From assembly GCA_934591725.1 (NCBI GenBank), contig CAKTPR010000030.1, positions 1 to 21,988 of the forward strand: a stretch of DNA of 21,988 nt. Direction: 5' to 3'. The notes beneath the pieces were generated by a model. The model saw only the letters and a list, made by a program, of their open reading frames with translations, ran no database searches and was not told where the DNA came from. The position numbers and the translations under genes were made by a program. Positions 1 through 7,830 of the stretch are shown in pieces. Each line of letters opens with the position of its first letter. The first letter of the stretch is position 1. Origin of the DNA: an uncultured Oscillospiraceae bacterium. GTDB lineage: Bacteria > Bacillota > Clostridia > Oscillospirales > Oscillospiraceae.

Positions 1-287
1 ACAAAATCCGGAATATCCCCGCTTAAAATATACGGCAGCGCGCCGAGGAGCGACATGAGCATCCACGCAAGGCCGACTGCAAGGAAGCCGTCGCGCGCGA
101 ACAGGTCGGTCGAATCGGGCTTTATCGAGGCGAGCGTCAGACCGAGCGCAAGGCTCAGCGCGATGCACAGCACGAACGGGCGCACGTTCTCCCCGTATAT
201 TATACCGGCCAGCAGCGGCACCAGCATCAGCCCGGCCAGGCACAGCAGCACCATACCCAGCACACGGCCTACCATCTTGTAGTTCAT
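1..287 (-). CDS. trkH: Second TrkH-type potassium transporter subunit, partial (C-terminus beyond the left edge)
   Basis: Only the first 95 codons are present; the gene runs off the window. The visible part matches the N-terminus of the complete TrkH encoded just upstream residue for residue in layout: MNYKMVGRVLG start, two hydrophobic segments, then the ALPYILSGDIPDF stretch, which corresponds to ALPFVISGDIPNF in the neighbour. TrkH/KtrB proteins form the K+-conducting channel-like subunit in the membrane, gated by the TrkA/KtrA ring. The start has AGGGTGA about 4 bases upstream, and the gene begins 19 bases after the stop of the first trkH, so it is very likely the third gene of the same operon. 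Whether it is intact cannot be seen. The family call is firm; a distinct ion preference is unknown. Confidence 0.88.
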   Translation of the reverse strand, partial: MNYKMVGRVLGMVLLCLAGLMLVPLLAGIIYGENVRPFVLCIALSLALGLTLASIKPDSTDLFARDGFLAVGLAWMLMSLLGALPYILSGDIPDF

Positions 288-306
288 TACTTCACCCTAT
301 ATATCT

Positions 307-1743
307 CTATTTCTTCCAGAACGAGGGGGCAAAAAGCGCCAGCAGCGGGTAAAACTCAAGTCTGCCCGCAAGCATGATAAACGTGAAAATGAGTTTTGAC
401 ACCGGCGAGAATATCGCAAAGCTCCCGGCGGGGCCGACAAGGCCAAGGCCGGGGCCGATGTTCGACAGGCACGATATGACCGCCGTGAAATTCGTCGTCA
501 TGTCATAGCCGTCAAAAGAGACGAGCAGCGTCCCCGTCACGAGCATGAGCGCATAGAGCGCGCAGAAAACGTAGACAGCGCGGACAGTATCGCGGTCTAT
601 GCGCTGCCCGTTTATGGCAACGCGCTTCACCGTGCGGGGGCTTACGATCTTCATAAAGTCGCAGGCCGTGGTCTTTATAAATATCATCACGCGCGAGAGC
701 TTTATGCCGCCGCCCGTGCTGCCGGCCATCGCGCCTATCAGCATAAGGACAACGATAAGGCTCTGCGAACACTGCGGCCAGAGCGTGAAGTCCGCCGTGC
801 CGAAGCCGGAGGAGCTGGATATCGTCAGGACATTGAAGAACGAATATCGCAGCGCCTTTATAAAGCCGCCGTACTGATCGGCGATGTTGATGCCTATCGT
901 CACCGTTGCAAAGGCGACGATGCCGAGATAGCAGCGCAGCTCCTCATCGCGCAGCACGTCGCGTATCCTGCCAAGCAGGATGAGGTAATAGAGGTTGAAG
1001 TTCACGCTGAAGATCAGCATGAACACAGCTATGACCATCTCGATATAGACGCTGTCAAAGGCTGCGATGCTCGCCGCGCGCGTCGAAAAGCCTCCGGTAC
1101 CGGCTGTCGCGAAGGCGTGTAGCAGCGCGTCATAATTGCTCATGCCGCCGAAGCGGAGCAGCACAGCTTCGATGATGGTCAGCGCGAAATATATAAGGTA
1201 AAGTATCCTCGCCGTCTGCCGCACGCGCGGGACAAGCTTGCCGACCGTCGGCCCCGGAACCTCCGCGCGCATCAGGTGCATGGAGTGCGCGCCGTTCATC
1301 GGCATGACCGCCATGATGAACACCAGCACGCCCATGCCGCCTATCCAGTGCGTGAACATACGCCAGAACATGCCGCCGCGCGACATGGACTCGACGTCGG
1401 TCATGATAGTCGCGCCGGTCGTCGTAAGGCCGGAGGCCGTCTCAAACAGCGCGTCTATGAAATTCGGGATATCCCCGCTTATCACGAAGGGCAGAGCGCC
1501 GATAACGCTCAGCAGTATCCAGCCCATGCCGACGATGACAAAGCCCTCGCGCGCGGAAATGTCCGTGCTCTGCGGCTTAAAGCGCGTGAGCACAAGGGCC
1601 GCCGCGGCGGATAGGGCGATCGTGACAATGAAGCCGAGGACGCTCTCGCCATAGTACAGCCCCGCGATCAGCGGCAGGAGCAGCAGCACGGCAAGGCACA
1701 GCAGAATAAGCCCCAGCGAACGGGCTATCATCCTTGTGTTCAT
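307..1743 (-). CDS. trkH: TrkH family potassium uptake protein
   Basis: A 478-residue integral membrane protein, the usual length for TrkH/KtrB. It is the pore-forming subunit of a Trk/Ktr K+ uptake system. The four pseudo-repeat P-loops with filter glycines can be seen in order: TTTGAT, ATAGTGGFST, SSSSGFGTAD and SNIGPGLG. Other landmarks are the THWIGGMG segment near residue 130 and GAMAGSTGGGIKLSR before the third-fourth repeat junction. Its ATG overlaps the trkA stop by one base (TGATG), so translation is probably coupled to the regulatory subunit. A second trkH starts 19 bases downstream. The basis is family motifs seen directly; ion selectivity (K+ alone or Na+-coupled) is not decidable from sequence. 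Confidence 0.95.
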   Translation of the reverse strand: MNTRMIARSLGLILLCLAVLLLLPLIAGLYYGESVLGFIVTIALSAAAALVLTRFKPQSTDISAREGFVIVGMGWILLSVIGALPFVISGDIPNFIDALFETASGLTTTGATIMTDVESMSRGGMFWRMFTHWIGGMGVLVFIMAVMPMNGAHSMHLMRAEVPGPTVGKLVPRVRQTARILYLIYFALTIIEAVLLRFGGMSNYDALLHAFATAGTGGFSTRAASIAAFDSVYIEMVIAVFMLIFSVNFNLYYLILLGRIRDVLRDEELRCYLGIVAFATVTIGINIADQYGGFIKALRYSFFNVLTISSSSGFGTADFTLWPQCSQSLIVVLMLIGAMAGSTGGGIKLSRVMIFIKTTACDFMKIVSPRTVKRVAINGQRIDRDTVRAVYVFCALYALMLVTGTLLVSFDGYDMTTNFTAVISCLSNIGPGLGLVGPAGSFAIFSPVSKLIFTFIMLAGRLEFYPLLALFAPSFWKK

Positions 1744-3104
1744 CAGCGGCCCTCGACGATAGAGTCAAGCTCCTTGAGCCGGCCGGCGCGCGTGACGATG
1801 ACAGCGTGATCGCCGGGTCTTATCACGGTTTCGCCGTCGGGGATGATGGTGCTGCTGCCGCGCACGAGAGCGCTTATGATTATGTTCGGCTTGAGGCGCA
1901 GCGTTTTCAGCGGGATGCCGACGCAGGCCGAGCCTTCCGCCACCTTGAACTCGAGCGCTTCGACCTTGCCGTCGGCAAGGCGGTAGAGCGTCTCCATGCT
2001 GCTGCCGACGGAGTTGCTCATCGCGCGCACGTACCGGGCAAGCTGCTGGCTTATCAGGGTCTTGGGCGTCACGACGCAGTCGATCCCCGAACTTTCGAGT
2101 ATATCGGAATAATACTCGCGGTTCACCTTTACGACGATCTTGCCGACACCGCTCTGCTTGGCATAGATGGAGGTGATGATGTTATCGCCGTCGTCACCGG
2201 TGAGCGCGACGAACGCATCGGAGGATCTGATGCCCTCCTCAAGCAGGATATCGCCGCGCGTGGCGTCCCCGCAGATGATGCGCGCACCGGGGACAAGGTC
2301 GCACAGCTCCTCGCAGCGGGCTCTGTCGGCTTCGACTATCGTGACGGCGATGCCCGACTCCATCAGGAGCCGCGTCAGGTGAACGGCGATCCTGCCGCCG
2401 CCCATTATCATCGTGTTCTTGACCCGCTTGCGGTACTGCCCCGCCGCGACGAAGAACTTCCTCAGCTCCTGCGACGCGCCGGTGACGCTGATGAGGTCGC
2501 CCGCTTTGAGGGTGAAATTGCCGTTGGGTATGATGGCTTCGCCGCCGCGCTCGACGACGCCGACAAGGACTTTGGCGCTGAAGCTGCCGACCATATCCTT
2601 GAGCTGCATCCCGTCAAGCTTGCTGTCCGGCAGTATGCGGTGCTCGATTATCTCGGCGCTGCCCTTGGAAAAGGCGTCGACCCTTATCGCGCTCGGAAAG
2701 CGGAGGATGCGGGATATCTCCTTTGCGCACTCAAGCTCAGGGTTCACGATGACGGAAAGACCCAGCGCCTCGCGCAGGAACTCCGTCTGCTTCATGTACC
2801 CGGTGTCGCGGATACGGGCGATGACGTGCTTCGTGCCGAGCTTGCGCGCGGAAATGCCGCAGACCATGTTCATCTCATCGCTGCGCATGGCGGCCATGAT
2901 GAGGTCGGCATCCGCCGCGCCGGCTTCGGTCAGCGTTTCGGGGTTCGCGGCGCTGCCCTCGACGCAGATAACGTCGAGGTTATTTGAAAGGTTATTTATC
3001 ACGGCGGGGTTGTTGTCAATAACGGTGATGTCATGCCCCTCGTCGGAAAGGATGCTCGCAACAGAGTAGCCGATCTTGCCCGCCCCAGCAATTATAATTT
3101 TCAT
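1743..3104 (-). CDS. trkA: Trk system potassium uptake regulatory subunit TrkA
   Basis: A 453-residue cytoplasmic NAD(H)/nucleotide-binding subunit that gates TrkH. It contains two RCK units in tandem, each an N-terminal Rossmann part plus a C-terminal RCK_C part. The first Rossmann motif is AGAGKIG (residues 6-12), ending in VTVIDNN. The second begins MGGGRIA around residue 230, ending in VTIVEAD. I place the start at MKIIIAGAGK (3104), not at an in-frame GTG five codons upstream, because a GGAGG sits 8 bases before this ATG and the family starts exactly here. It is the first gene of the trkA-trkH-trkH operon; a TGTACA-17-TATAAT promoter lies upstream. Nothing looks broken. Confidence 0.95.
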   Translation of the reverse strand: MKIIIAGAGKIGYSVASILSDEGHDITVIDNNPAVINNLSNNLDVICVEGSAANPETLTEAGAADADLIMAAMRSDEMNMVCGISARKLGTKHVIARIRDTGYMKQTEFLREALGLSVIVNPELECAKEISRILRFPSAIRVDAFSKGSAEIIEHRILPDSKLDGMQLKDMVGSFSAKVLVGVVERGGEAIIPNGNFTLKAGDLISVTGASQELRKFFVAAGQYRKRVKNTMIMGGGRIAVHLTRLLMESGIAVTIVEADRARCEELCDLVPGARIICGDATRGDILLEEGIRSSDAFVALTGDDGDNIITSIYAKQSGVGKIVVKVNREYYSDILESSGIDCVVTPKTLISQQLARYVRAMSNSVGSSMETLYRLADGKVEALEFKVAEGSACVGIPLKTLRLKPNIIISALVRGSSTIIPDGETVIRPGDHAVIVTRAGRLKELDSIVEGR

Positions 3105-3143
3105 TTCTTTTACCTCCACCGTAAAATGCCGATAATTAATTGG

Positions 3144-3172
3144 ATTATATCATCTTTTATGGCTCTTGTACA
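3144..3172 (-). promoter_or_regulatory. Promoter for the trkA-trkH operon
   Basis: On the minus strand there is a TATAAT at 3144-3149 with TGTACA at 3167-3172, spaced 17 bases. The -10 is perfect and the -35 is a weak match. It sits about 40 bases upstream of the trkA start. Confidence 0.6.
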
Positions 3173-3185
3173 GATACCCGTACTG

Positions 3186-3214
3186 TTGATATGACCGAAA
3201 AAGTGTGGTAAAAT
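3186..3214 (+). promoter_or_regulatory. Promoter for the DUF2461 - glycosyltransferase - permease - hydrolase operon
   Basis: TTGATA at 3186-3191 and TAAAAT at 3209-3214 with a 17-base spacer, 38 bases before the first ATG. It is arranged back to back with the trkA promoter, so the two operons share a short divergent control region. Confidence 0.65.
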
Positions 3215-3251
3215 AAAGCGATTTAATATCTTAGAAAGACGGAATTACAGC

Positions 3252-3959
3252 ATGTTTCAGGGCTTCAGCAAAAAGACCGGCGAGTTTCTCTGGGAGCTTG
3301 CCTTTAATAATGAGCGCCCGTGGTTTCTGGCGCATAAGGATGAATTTGAGAAGTACGTGAACGCTCCGTTCAAGGCGCTTGCCGGGGAGTGCTTCGCGCT
3401 CATGGAGCAGCGCTACCCCGCGCTTGACTGCCGGGTACACGTATCGCGCATCTACCGGGACGCGCGGCGGCTCTTCGGCCGCGGGCCGTATAAGGATCAT
3501 CTCTGGTTTTCCATCAAGGCAAGTCAGGTGCTGCTTGAGGGGCCGATGTTCTGGTTCGAGGTGGGCGCTGCGGATTACAGCTACGGCATGGGCTTTTACA
3601 GCGCCACGCCCGCACAGATGGAGGCCTTCCGCCGCAGCATCGACGCGAACCCTGAGCGCTTCCGCCGCATCGCGGAGGGCGTGAAGCGCTGCGGCTACAA
3701 GTTAGACGGTGAGGAATACAAGCGCCCCAAAAAGCTGCGCGGCGACGCGCTCATAGACAGCTGGTATAACCGCAAGCGCATCGGCCTTGAAAAGAGCTTT
3801 GACCTAGGCGGGGATGCTTTCAGCCAGAAGCTGCCGGAGATACTCGTCTCCGCCTATGCGGAGCTTATGCCGATGTACGAATACTTCATGGAGATATACA
3901 GGGCCTGCCCGGAGTCCGGCCGGCCCGCGCCGAGGGGGACAGGCAATGCAGCAGAATAA
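3252..3959 (+). CDS. DUF2461 family protein of unknown function
   Basis: A 235-residue protein that begins FQGFSKKTGEFLWELAFNN and contains NNERPWF, RIYRDARRLFGRGPYKDHLW and YSYGMGFYSA. These are the recognisable landmarks of the DUF2461 (TIGR02453) family, whose biochemical role is not established. There is no signal peptide or membrane segment, so it is predicted cytoplasmic. It is first in an operon of four: the glycosyltransferase start lies inside its last codons (14-base overlap). No strong Shine-Dalgarno is visible before the ATG, only a GAAAG/ACGGA stretch, but the start fits the family's usual N-terminus. Confidence is high in the family and nil in the function. Confidence 0.85.
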   Translation: MFQGFSKKTGEFLWELAFNNERPWFLAHKDEFEKYVNAPFKALAGECFALMEQRYPALDCRVHVSRIYRDARRLFGRGPYKDHLWFSIKASQVLLEGPMFWFEVGAADYSYGMGFYSATPAQMEAFRRSIDANPERFRRIAEGVKRCGYKLDGEEYKRPKKLRGDALIDSWYNRKRIGLEKSFDLGGDAFSQKLPEILVSAYAELMPMYEYFMEIYRACPESGRPAPRGTGNAAE

Positions 3960-4992
3960 CACCATGCCGAAAACCGCCGTCATCATGCCGGCCTATAATT
4001 CCGGTGCGACGATCGAGGCGTCGGTGCGCAGCATCCTGAACCAGACGGTATCGAACCTTGTCCTCATCGTCGTGGACGACGGATCAACGGACGGCACCGC
4101 GGCGGTGCTTGAGCGGCTCCGCGCGGAGGATGCGCGGCTCATACCGATGACCGTTCCGAACGGCGGCCCTGCCAAGGCGCGAAACCTCGCCCTTGACGCT
4201 GTGCCTGAGGGGACAGAATATATAATGTTCGCCGACTCTGACGATCTGCTGGAGCGCGGCGCGCTGGAATACGCTCTCACCGAGGGGCAGGGAGCCGACC
4301 TTGTGCTGATGGGCTTCTCGATAAAGAACACCGACGGCAGCACCGCATCCTACCGCGAGCCGGAGCAGCACCTCGATCCCTCGACGCTGGGCGCGGAGCT
4401 TGGCCGGCTATACAAGGCGAACCTGCTCAACCAGGTCTGGGCAAAGCTATTCAGCGCCGAGATGATAAAGGCGGGACACATCAGGTTCCCCGACTACCGC
4501 TGGGGTGAGGACAGGCTGTTCATCTTCGACTGCCTTGAGCGCGCCGGGAGCGTCGCCGTGCTGCCGGAGTGCAAGTACAGCTACATCATGCACCCCGGTC
4601 AGAGCCTTATCAGCAGCTACTACGACAAGAAGTTTGAGGTCTGCCTTGAGGCCGACGCCCGCGCGCAGCAGCTCTGCCGCAGGTTCGGCGCAGAGGACGA
4701 CGCGGACTTCCGATATATGTTCGTAAAAAGCGTGTTCTCCTGCCTGACGACGCTGTTTTCCCCCGGATGCAGACTCAGCCGCGATGAAAAGAGAGACGTT
4801 ATCCGCGGCATAATCACCAATGAGCAGCTGCGTGAGCGCAGCCGCAAACCCTTCGGCGGCGCGGCGGTGAAGCTCCTCAGCACGGTGATGCGCAGCGGCA
4901 GCGTTACGCTCAACTATGCGGCTTTCCGCTTCGTCGCGTGGGCGGGTCAGGCGGCTCCGCGCGTTTTCACAAAACTAAAACACAGAAAGTAG
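3946..4992 (+). CDS. Glycosyltransferase family 2 protein
   Basis: I use the ATG at 3946 (348 residues, MQQNNTMPKTAVIMPAYNSG), preceded by GAGGGGG. An ORF starting further upstream would put 44 unrelated residues in front of the fold. The GT-A features are clear: VIMPAYNSG at the N-terminus, VVDDGSTDGT about 30 residues later, NGGPAKARNLAL, and the metal-binding DxD region FADSDD near residue 95. The family transfers a sugar from a nucleotide-sugar to a glycan, lipid or protein acceptor at the inner face of the membrane. No transmembrane helix is evident. The C-terminal ~130 residues are helical and give no substrate clue. It overlaps the DUF2461 gene by 14 bases and ends 4 bases before the permease. 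The family is certain; donor and acceptor are unknown. Confidence 0.9.
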   Translation: MQQNNTMPKTAVIMPAYNSGATIEASVRSILNQTVSNLVLIVVDDGSTDGTAAVLERLRAEDARLIPMTVPNGGPAKARNLALDAVPEGTEYIMFADSDDLLERGALEYALTEGQGADLVLMGFSIKNTDGSTASYREPEQHLDPSTLGAELGRLYKANLLNQVWAKLFSAEMIKAGHIRFPDYRWGEDRLFIFDCLERAGSVAVLPECKYSYIMHPGQSLISSYYDKKFEVCLEADARAQQLCRRFGAEDDADFRYMFVKSVFSCLTTLFSPGCRLSRDEKRDVIRGIITNEQLRERSRKPFGGAAVKLLSTVMRSGSVTLNYAAFRFVAWAGQAAPRVFTKLKHRK

Positions 4993-4996
4993 GCGC

Positions 4997-6157
4997 ATGA
5001 TGAACAAGATCAAGTCCGAATCCTCACTGAGCTTCCTTGAAGCTACCAGCATCATCGTCGGCCACGGCGTCGGCGCGGGCATACTCTCCGTGCCGTACCT
5101 CGCAGCGCACAACAGCCTGCGCGAGATACTGCTGATAATCGGTTTCTGCTACCTTTTCAACATTCTGCTGCACCTGCTGATAGCGGAGCTTTCGCTCAAC
5201 AACGGCGGGGCGCAGTTCGTGAGCTGCTTTGAGTCGGAGCTCTTCGCGGGCAAGCTCAAGACAGTGCTGACATGGACGGCGTTCGCGCTGCTCGGCGTAT
5301 CCGTCATCGTGAACGTCAGCGCCTTTCTGACAGGTGCGGCGGCGGTGTTCCGCTCATGGTTCGGTCTGCCCGACTGGGCGGGGATACTCATCTTCTACGT
5401 GCTCGGCGCGGGCGTCGTGTTCGTGGGGATGAAGCTTGTGGGTATATGCGAGAAGTTCTCCGTCGGCGCGATGGTCGCGGTCGTCGGGGTGCTGTTCGTC
5501 GCAACGATAATGCGCGATACCTGCCCGCTGCCCTCCGGCTGGCGCGGCTTCAATAACGCTCTTGCGATGTTCGGGATGGTGTCCTTCTCGCTGTCGGCGG
5601 TCATGTCCACGCCGCAGGTCGTCAAGGGGCTGAACGGGGATGCGAAGCGCATCCGCGCCGCGATCATGACCGGACTTGCCGTGAACGCCGGGCTTATCCT
5701 CTTTATCACAATAACGACGCTTCTCGGTGCGGGGACAAATATATCCGAGGACGGCGCACTCGTCGACCTCGCGGCAAGCCTCGGCGGCTGGGTCAGCGTT
5801 GTGGGCTACGTGTTCACGCTGCTTGCGCTGGCGACCTCGTTCTGGGCGAACACCCTGAACCTGCGCGATATCGTCAGCGAGCAGACCGGCTGGCCGACCC
5901 GCCTGAGCTGGCTTGCGGCCTCCGCGCCCTGCCTGATACTCGCGTTCATGGGGCTTTCGAGCTTCGTCGGCTTCACGCGCTTTGCGAGCATCATTCAGGT
6001 CGTGACGGGGCTTGGCATCATCCTTGCCTATAACCTCTCGCGCAAGCGCACCGGCTCCTCGGCGCTGCTCGGGCGCTTCGGCGCGCTGCCGTTCCAGATA
6101 CTCATTGCCTGCTGCTCGCTGCTTGCGACGGTCGGCGCCTTGCTCCCTGTGACATGA
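4997..6157 (+). CDS. Aromatic amino acid permease-like transporter (HAAAP/APC-fold)
   Basis: A 386-residue protein with about eleven hydrophobic segments. The first helix carries VGHGVGAGILSVPYL, the broken-helix glycine motif typical of the tryptophan/tyrosine permease (HAAAP) branch of the LeuT/APC fold. LSLNNGGAQFVS and later STPQVVKGLN also fit that branch. The likely role is proton-driven amino acid uptake at the cytoplasmic membrane; the exact substrate is inference. Two adjacent ATGs (4997 and 5000) are possible: AGTAGG upstream is spaced slightly better for the second. The gene follows the glycosyltransferase by 4 bases, and its stop overlaps the next gene's start (ATGA), indicating one transcript. 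Other APC-fold substrates cannot be excluded. Confidence 0.75.
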   Translation: MMNKIKSESSLSFLEATSIIVGHGVGAGILSVPYLAAHNSLREILLIIGFCYLFNILLHLLIAELSLNNGGAQFVSCFESELFAGKLKTVLTWTAFALLGVSVIVNVSAFLTGAAAVFRSWFGLPDWAGILIFYVLGAGVVFVGMKLVGICEKFSVGAMVAVVGVLFVATIMRDTCPLPSGWRGFNNALAMFGMVSFSLSAVMSTPQVVKGLNGDAKRIRAAIMTGLAVNAGLILFITITTLLGAGTNISEDGALVDLAASLGGWVSVVGYVFTLLALATSFWANTLNLRDIVSEQTGWPTRLSWLAASAPCLILAFMGLSSFVGFTRFASIIQVVTGLGIILAYNLSRKRTGSSALLGRFGALPFQILIACCSLLATVGALLPVT

Positions 6158-7065
6158 GGCGCGCGGGAAGGATCGCGGCGCTCACAGGCGCCGCCGCTGC
6201 CGCGTTCGCGGCAGGTGAGGTGTACCGTTATATCTTCTGCCGCAGCTCCGGGATCATCGGGCGGCTGCACGAGCCGCATGGGCACAAGGAGGACTATTAC
6301 CTCCACCGCGACGGGGACGCTGAGCGGCTGCGCCGGTGCAGGTGCATCCGCCTTGAGCTGACGAACGACCGCGGTGACATGCTTGAGGGCTATTACTACC
6401 CCTGCTCGGACGCGCCCTGCGGGCGCATCGCCTTCATCGTCCACGGCTACCGCTCGGAGCATCTTGAGACGGCGGGGATGTACTACGACTACTACATGAG
6501 CCGCGGCTTTGACCTGTTCACCTGCGACCTCACCGCCGCCGGTGAGAGCGGCGGGCGGCGCTACGGCTACGATATCTTCGAGAGCCGGGATGTGAAGCTC
6601 TGGCTCGATGTGCTGATACGGCGCTTCGGCGCGGATATACAGATCATCCTCCACGGCTTTTCCATGGGCGGGGCGACGGTGCTGAAGGTCAGCGACAGCT
6701 GCCCGGAGCAGGTGAAGTTCATCGTCTCCGACAGCGGCTACACGAGCGGCGCGGAGATACTGCGCGGCAGGATCGGTGCGGCCTATCCCCTGTTCCGGCT
6801 TCTGAACCGCGTGATATCCGGCTATGACATGGACGACACCGACGTGCGCGAAAACCTTAAACGCACGGACAAGCCGGTGCTGTTCTTCCATGGAACTGAG
6901 GACAGAACGGTGCCGTTTTACATGGGCGAGGAGCTGTACAAGCTCTGCCCGACAGAGAAGGACTGCCTGTTCGTCCCCGGTGCGCGGCACGTGGAGAGCA
7001 TGCACGTCGACCCTGAGGGCTACGCCGAAAAGCTCGACGGGTTCATAAAACGGTATATAAAGTAA
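6154..7065 (+). CDS. Alpha/beta hydrolase with N-terminal membrane anchor
   Basis: A 303-residue protein. Residues 5-21 are hydrophobic and Ala-rich and look like a membrane anchor or uncleaved signal. An alpha/beta-hydrolase fold follows: oxyanion region FIVHGYRSEH near 94-103, nucleophile elbow HGFSMGG with Ser170, acid FFHGTEDRTVP with Asp250, and base ARHVESM with His279. The spacing is right for a complete catalytic triad, so it is expected to be an active serine hydrolase (esterase or peptidase type). It resembles the family of anchored hydrolases that clostridia encode with YqkD/bem46-like folds; the substrate is unknown. The start overlaps the permease stop as ATGA. It is the last gene of the four-gene operon. 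Confidence 0.87.
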   Translation: MRRAGRIAALTGAAAAAFAAGEVYRYIFCRSSGIIGRLHEPHGHKEDYYLHRDGDAERLRRCRCIRLELTNDRGDMLEGYYYPCSDAPCGRIAFIVHGYRSEHLETAGMYYDYYMSRGFDLFTCDLTAAGESGGRRYGYDIFESRDVKLWLDVLIRRFGADIQIILHGFSMGGATVLKVSDSCPEQVKFIVSDSGYTSGAEILRGRIGAAYPLFRLLNRVISGYDMDDTDVRENLKRTDKPVLFFHGTEDRTVPFYMGEELYKLCPTEKDCLFVPGARHVESMHVDPEGYAEKLDGFIKRYIK

Positions 7066-7100
7066 CATTGTTTCCAGCGGCGATTTTGTCAAATTGTCCT

Positions 7101-7130
7101 TTGACTTTTGGCGGCACGATCTGATACAAT
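7101..7130 (+). promoter_or_regulatory. Promoter for the DUF2798 gene
   Basis: TTGACT at 7101-7106 and TACAAT at 7125-7130, with an 18-base spacer. The predicted transcription start, near 7137, falls on the first base of the hairpin described next. Confidence 0.7.
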
Positions 7131-7136
7131 AAACAC

Positions 7137-7190
7137 AACAACGAGTAGCTGACAGCGTAATTCCGGTTGTCAGCTGCCCGTTGTTTTTTG
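7137..7190 (+). terminator. 5'-leader hairpin with U-tract (attenuator-like) before the DUF2798 gene
   Basis: AACAACG (7137-7143) pairs with CGTTGTT (7179-7185), and AGCTGACA (7147-7154) pairs with TGTCAGCT (7168-7175). Of the three bases between the arms, two can also pair. The loop is 13 bases. A run of six T (7184-7189) follows immediately. This is the form of an intrinsic terminator, yet it begins at the predicted transcription start and ends about 20 bases before the ATG at 7212. No gene upstream would need it more than the DUF2798 gene. The previous gene ends at 7065, so service as that gene's terminator is the plain alternative. Confidence 0.65.
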
Positions 7191-7211
7191 TTTTTATAAA
7201 AGGAGAAAGTC

Positions 7212-7772
7212 ATGGAAAAAGCAAAATCGCACGGCAGTATGCCGGAGACAAAGGGAGAGAAGATACTCTTTGGAATACTGATGTCGGTACTGATGACCGG
7301 CGGGATGGAAGTCTACAACAACGCGATACAGATGGGCTATGCCACGCTCCCCGGCGGGCTGAGCAATATGCGAAACGGCGTGTTTCTTGCCGCGCTCGGA
7401 GAGGTGTGGTATATGTGCGTTATAGTGTTCGTCATATCGGAGCTGTTCGGCAACCGCATCGGGCACGCGCTGGCAGCGCGCATCGTCCGCCCGGAGAAGG
7501 ATAACCCGTTCTTTATAACGCTGATGATATCCGGGTGCACGGTGCTCATAATGTGCCCGACGATGAGCCTTGTTGCCGGCATACTCTTCAATATCTGTCT
7601 CGGCGGCGCGCCGTTTACTCAGCTGCCGGCAATATGGGTCGGGACGGTGCTGAAGAACTTTCCGATGGCGCTGCTGTGGAACATCTTTGCCGCGGGGCCG
7701 CTGACGCGGCTGATATTCCGCGGGGTGTGCAGGAGAAATATACAGTTGAAATCCGCGGAAGATAGTATATAA
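7212..7772 (+). CDS. DUF2798 family membrane protein
   Basis: A 186-residue hydrophobic protein with four predicted helices, roughly residues 18-36, 56-78, 97-122 and 135-160, built as two similar halves. GILMSVLMTGGMEVYNNAI in the first half and LMISGCTVLIMCPTMSLV in the second match the DUF2798 pattern of duplicated two-helix units. The function is unknown; some relatives are annotated only as membrane proteins. The start has AAAAGGAG 6 bases upstream. It has its own promoter and an attenuator-like leader, which suggests conditional expression. The -10 of the pgi promoter overlaps its stop codon, so it may be a single-gene unit with pgi transcribed independently. Confidence 0.82.
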   Translation: MEKAKSHGSMPETKGEKILFGILMSVLMTGGMEVYNNAIQMGYATLPGGLSNMRNGVFLAALGEVWYMCVIVFVISELFGNRIGHALAARIVRPEKDNPFFITLMISGCTVLIMCPTMSLVAGILFNICLGGAPFTQLPAIWVGTVLKNFPMALLWNIFAAGPLTRLIFRGVCRRNIQLKSAEDSI

Positions 7773-7773
7773 T
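7746..7773 (+). promoter_or_regulatory. Promoter for pgi
   Basis: TTGAAA at 7746-7751 and a perfect TATAAT at 7768-7773, 16-base spacer. It overlaps the last codons of the DUF2798 gene and lies about 57 bases upstream of the pgi ATG. Confidence 0.65.
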
Positions 7774-7830
7774 AGTGTTTGCGGGTAAACCGTTTCACCA
7801 CTATGATACATATACCGTCAGGAGGCTATT

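Noticed and set aside
1734..2987. 417-codon plus-strand frame opposite trkA
   Set aside because: Shadow of trkA, with low-complexity Asp/Ala/Val-rich translation and no ribosome binding site.
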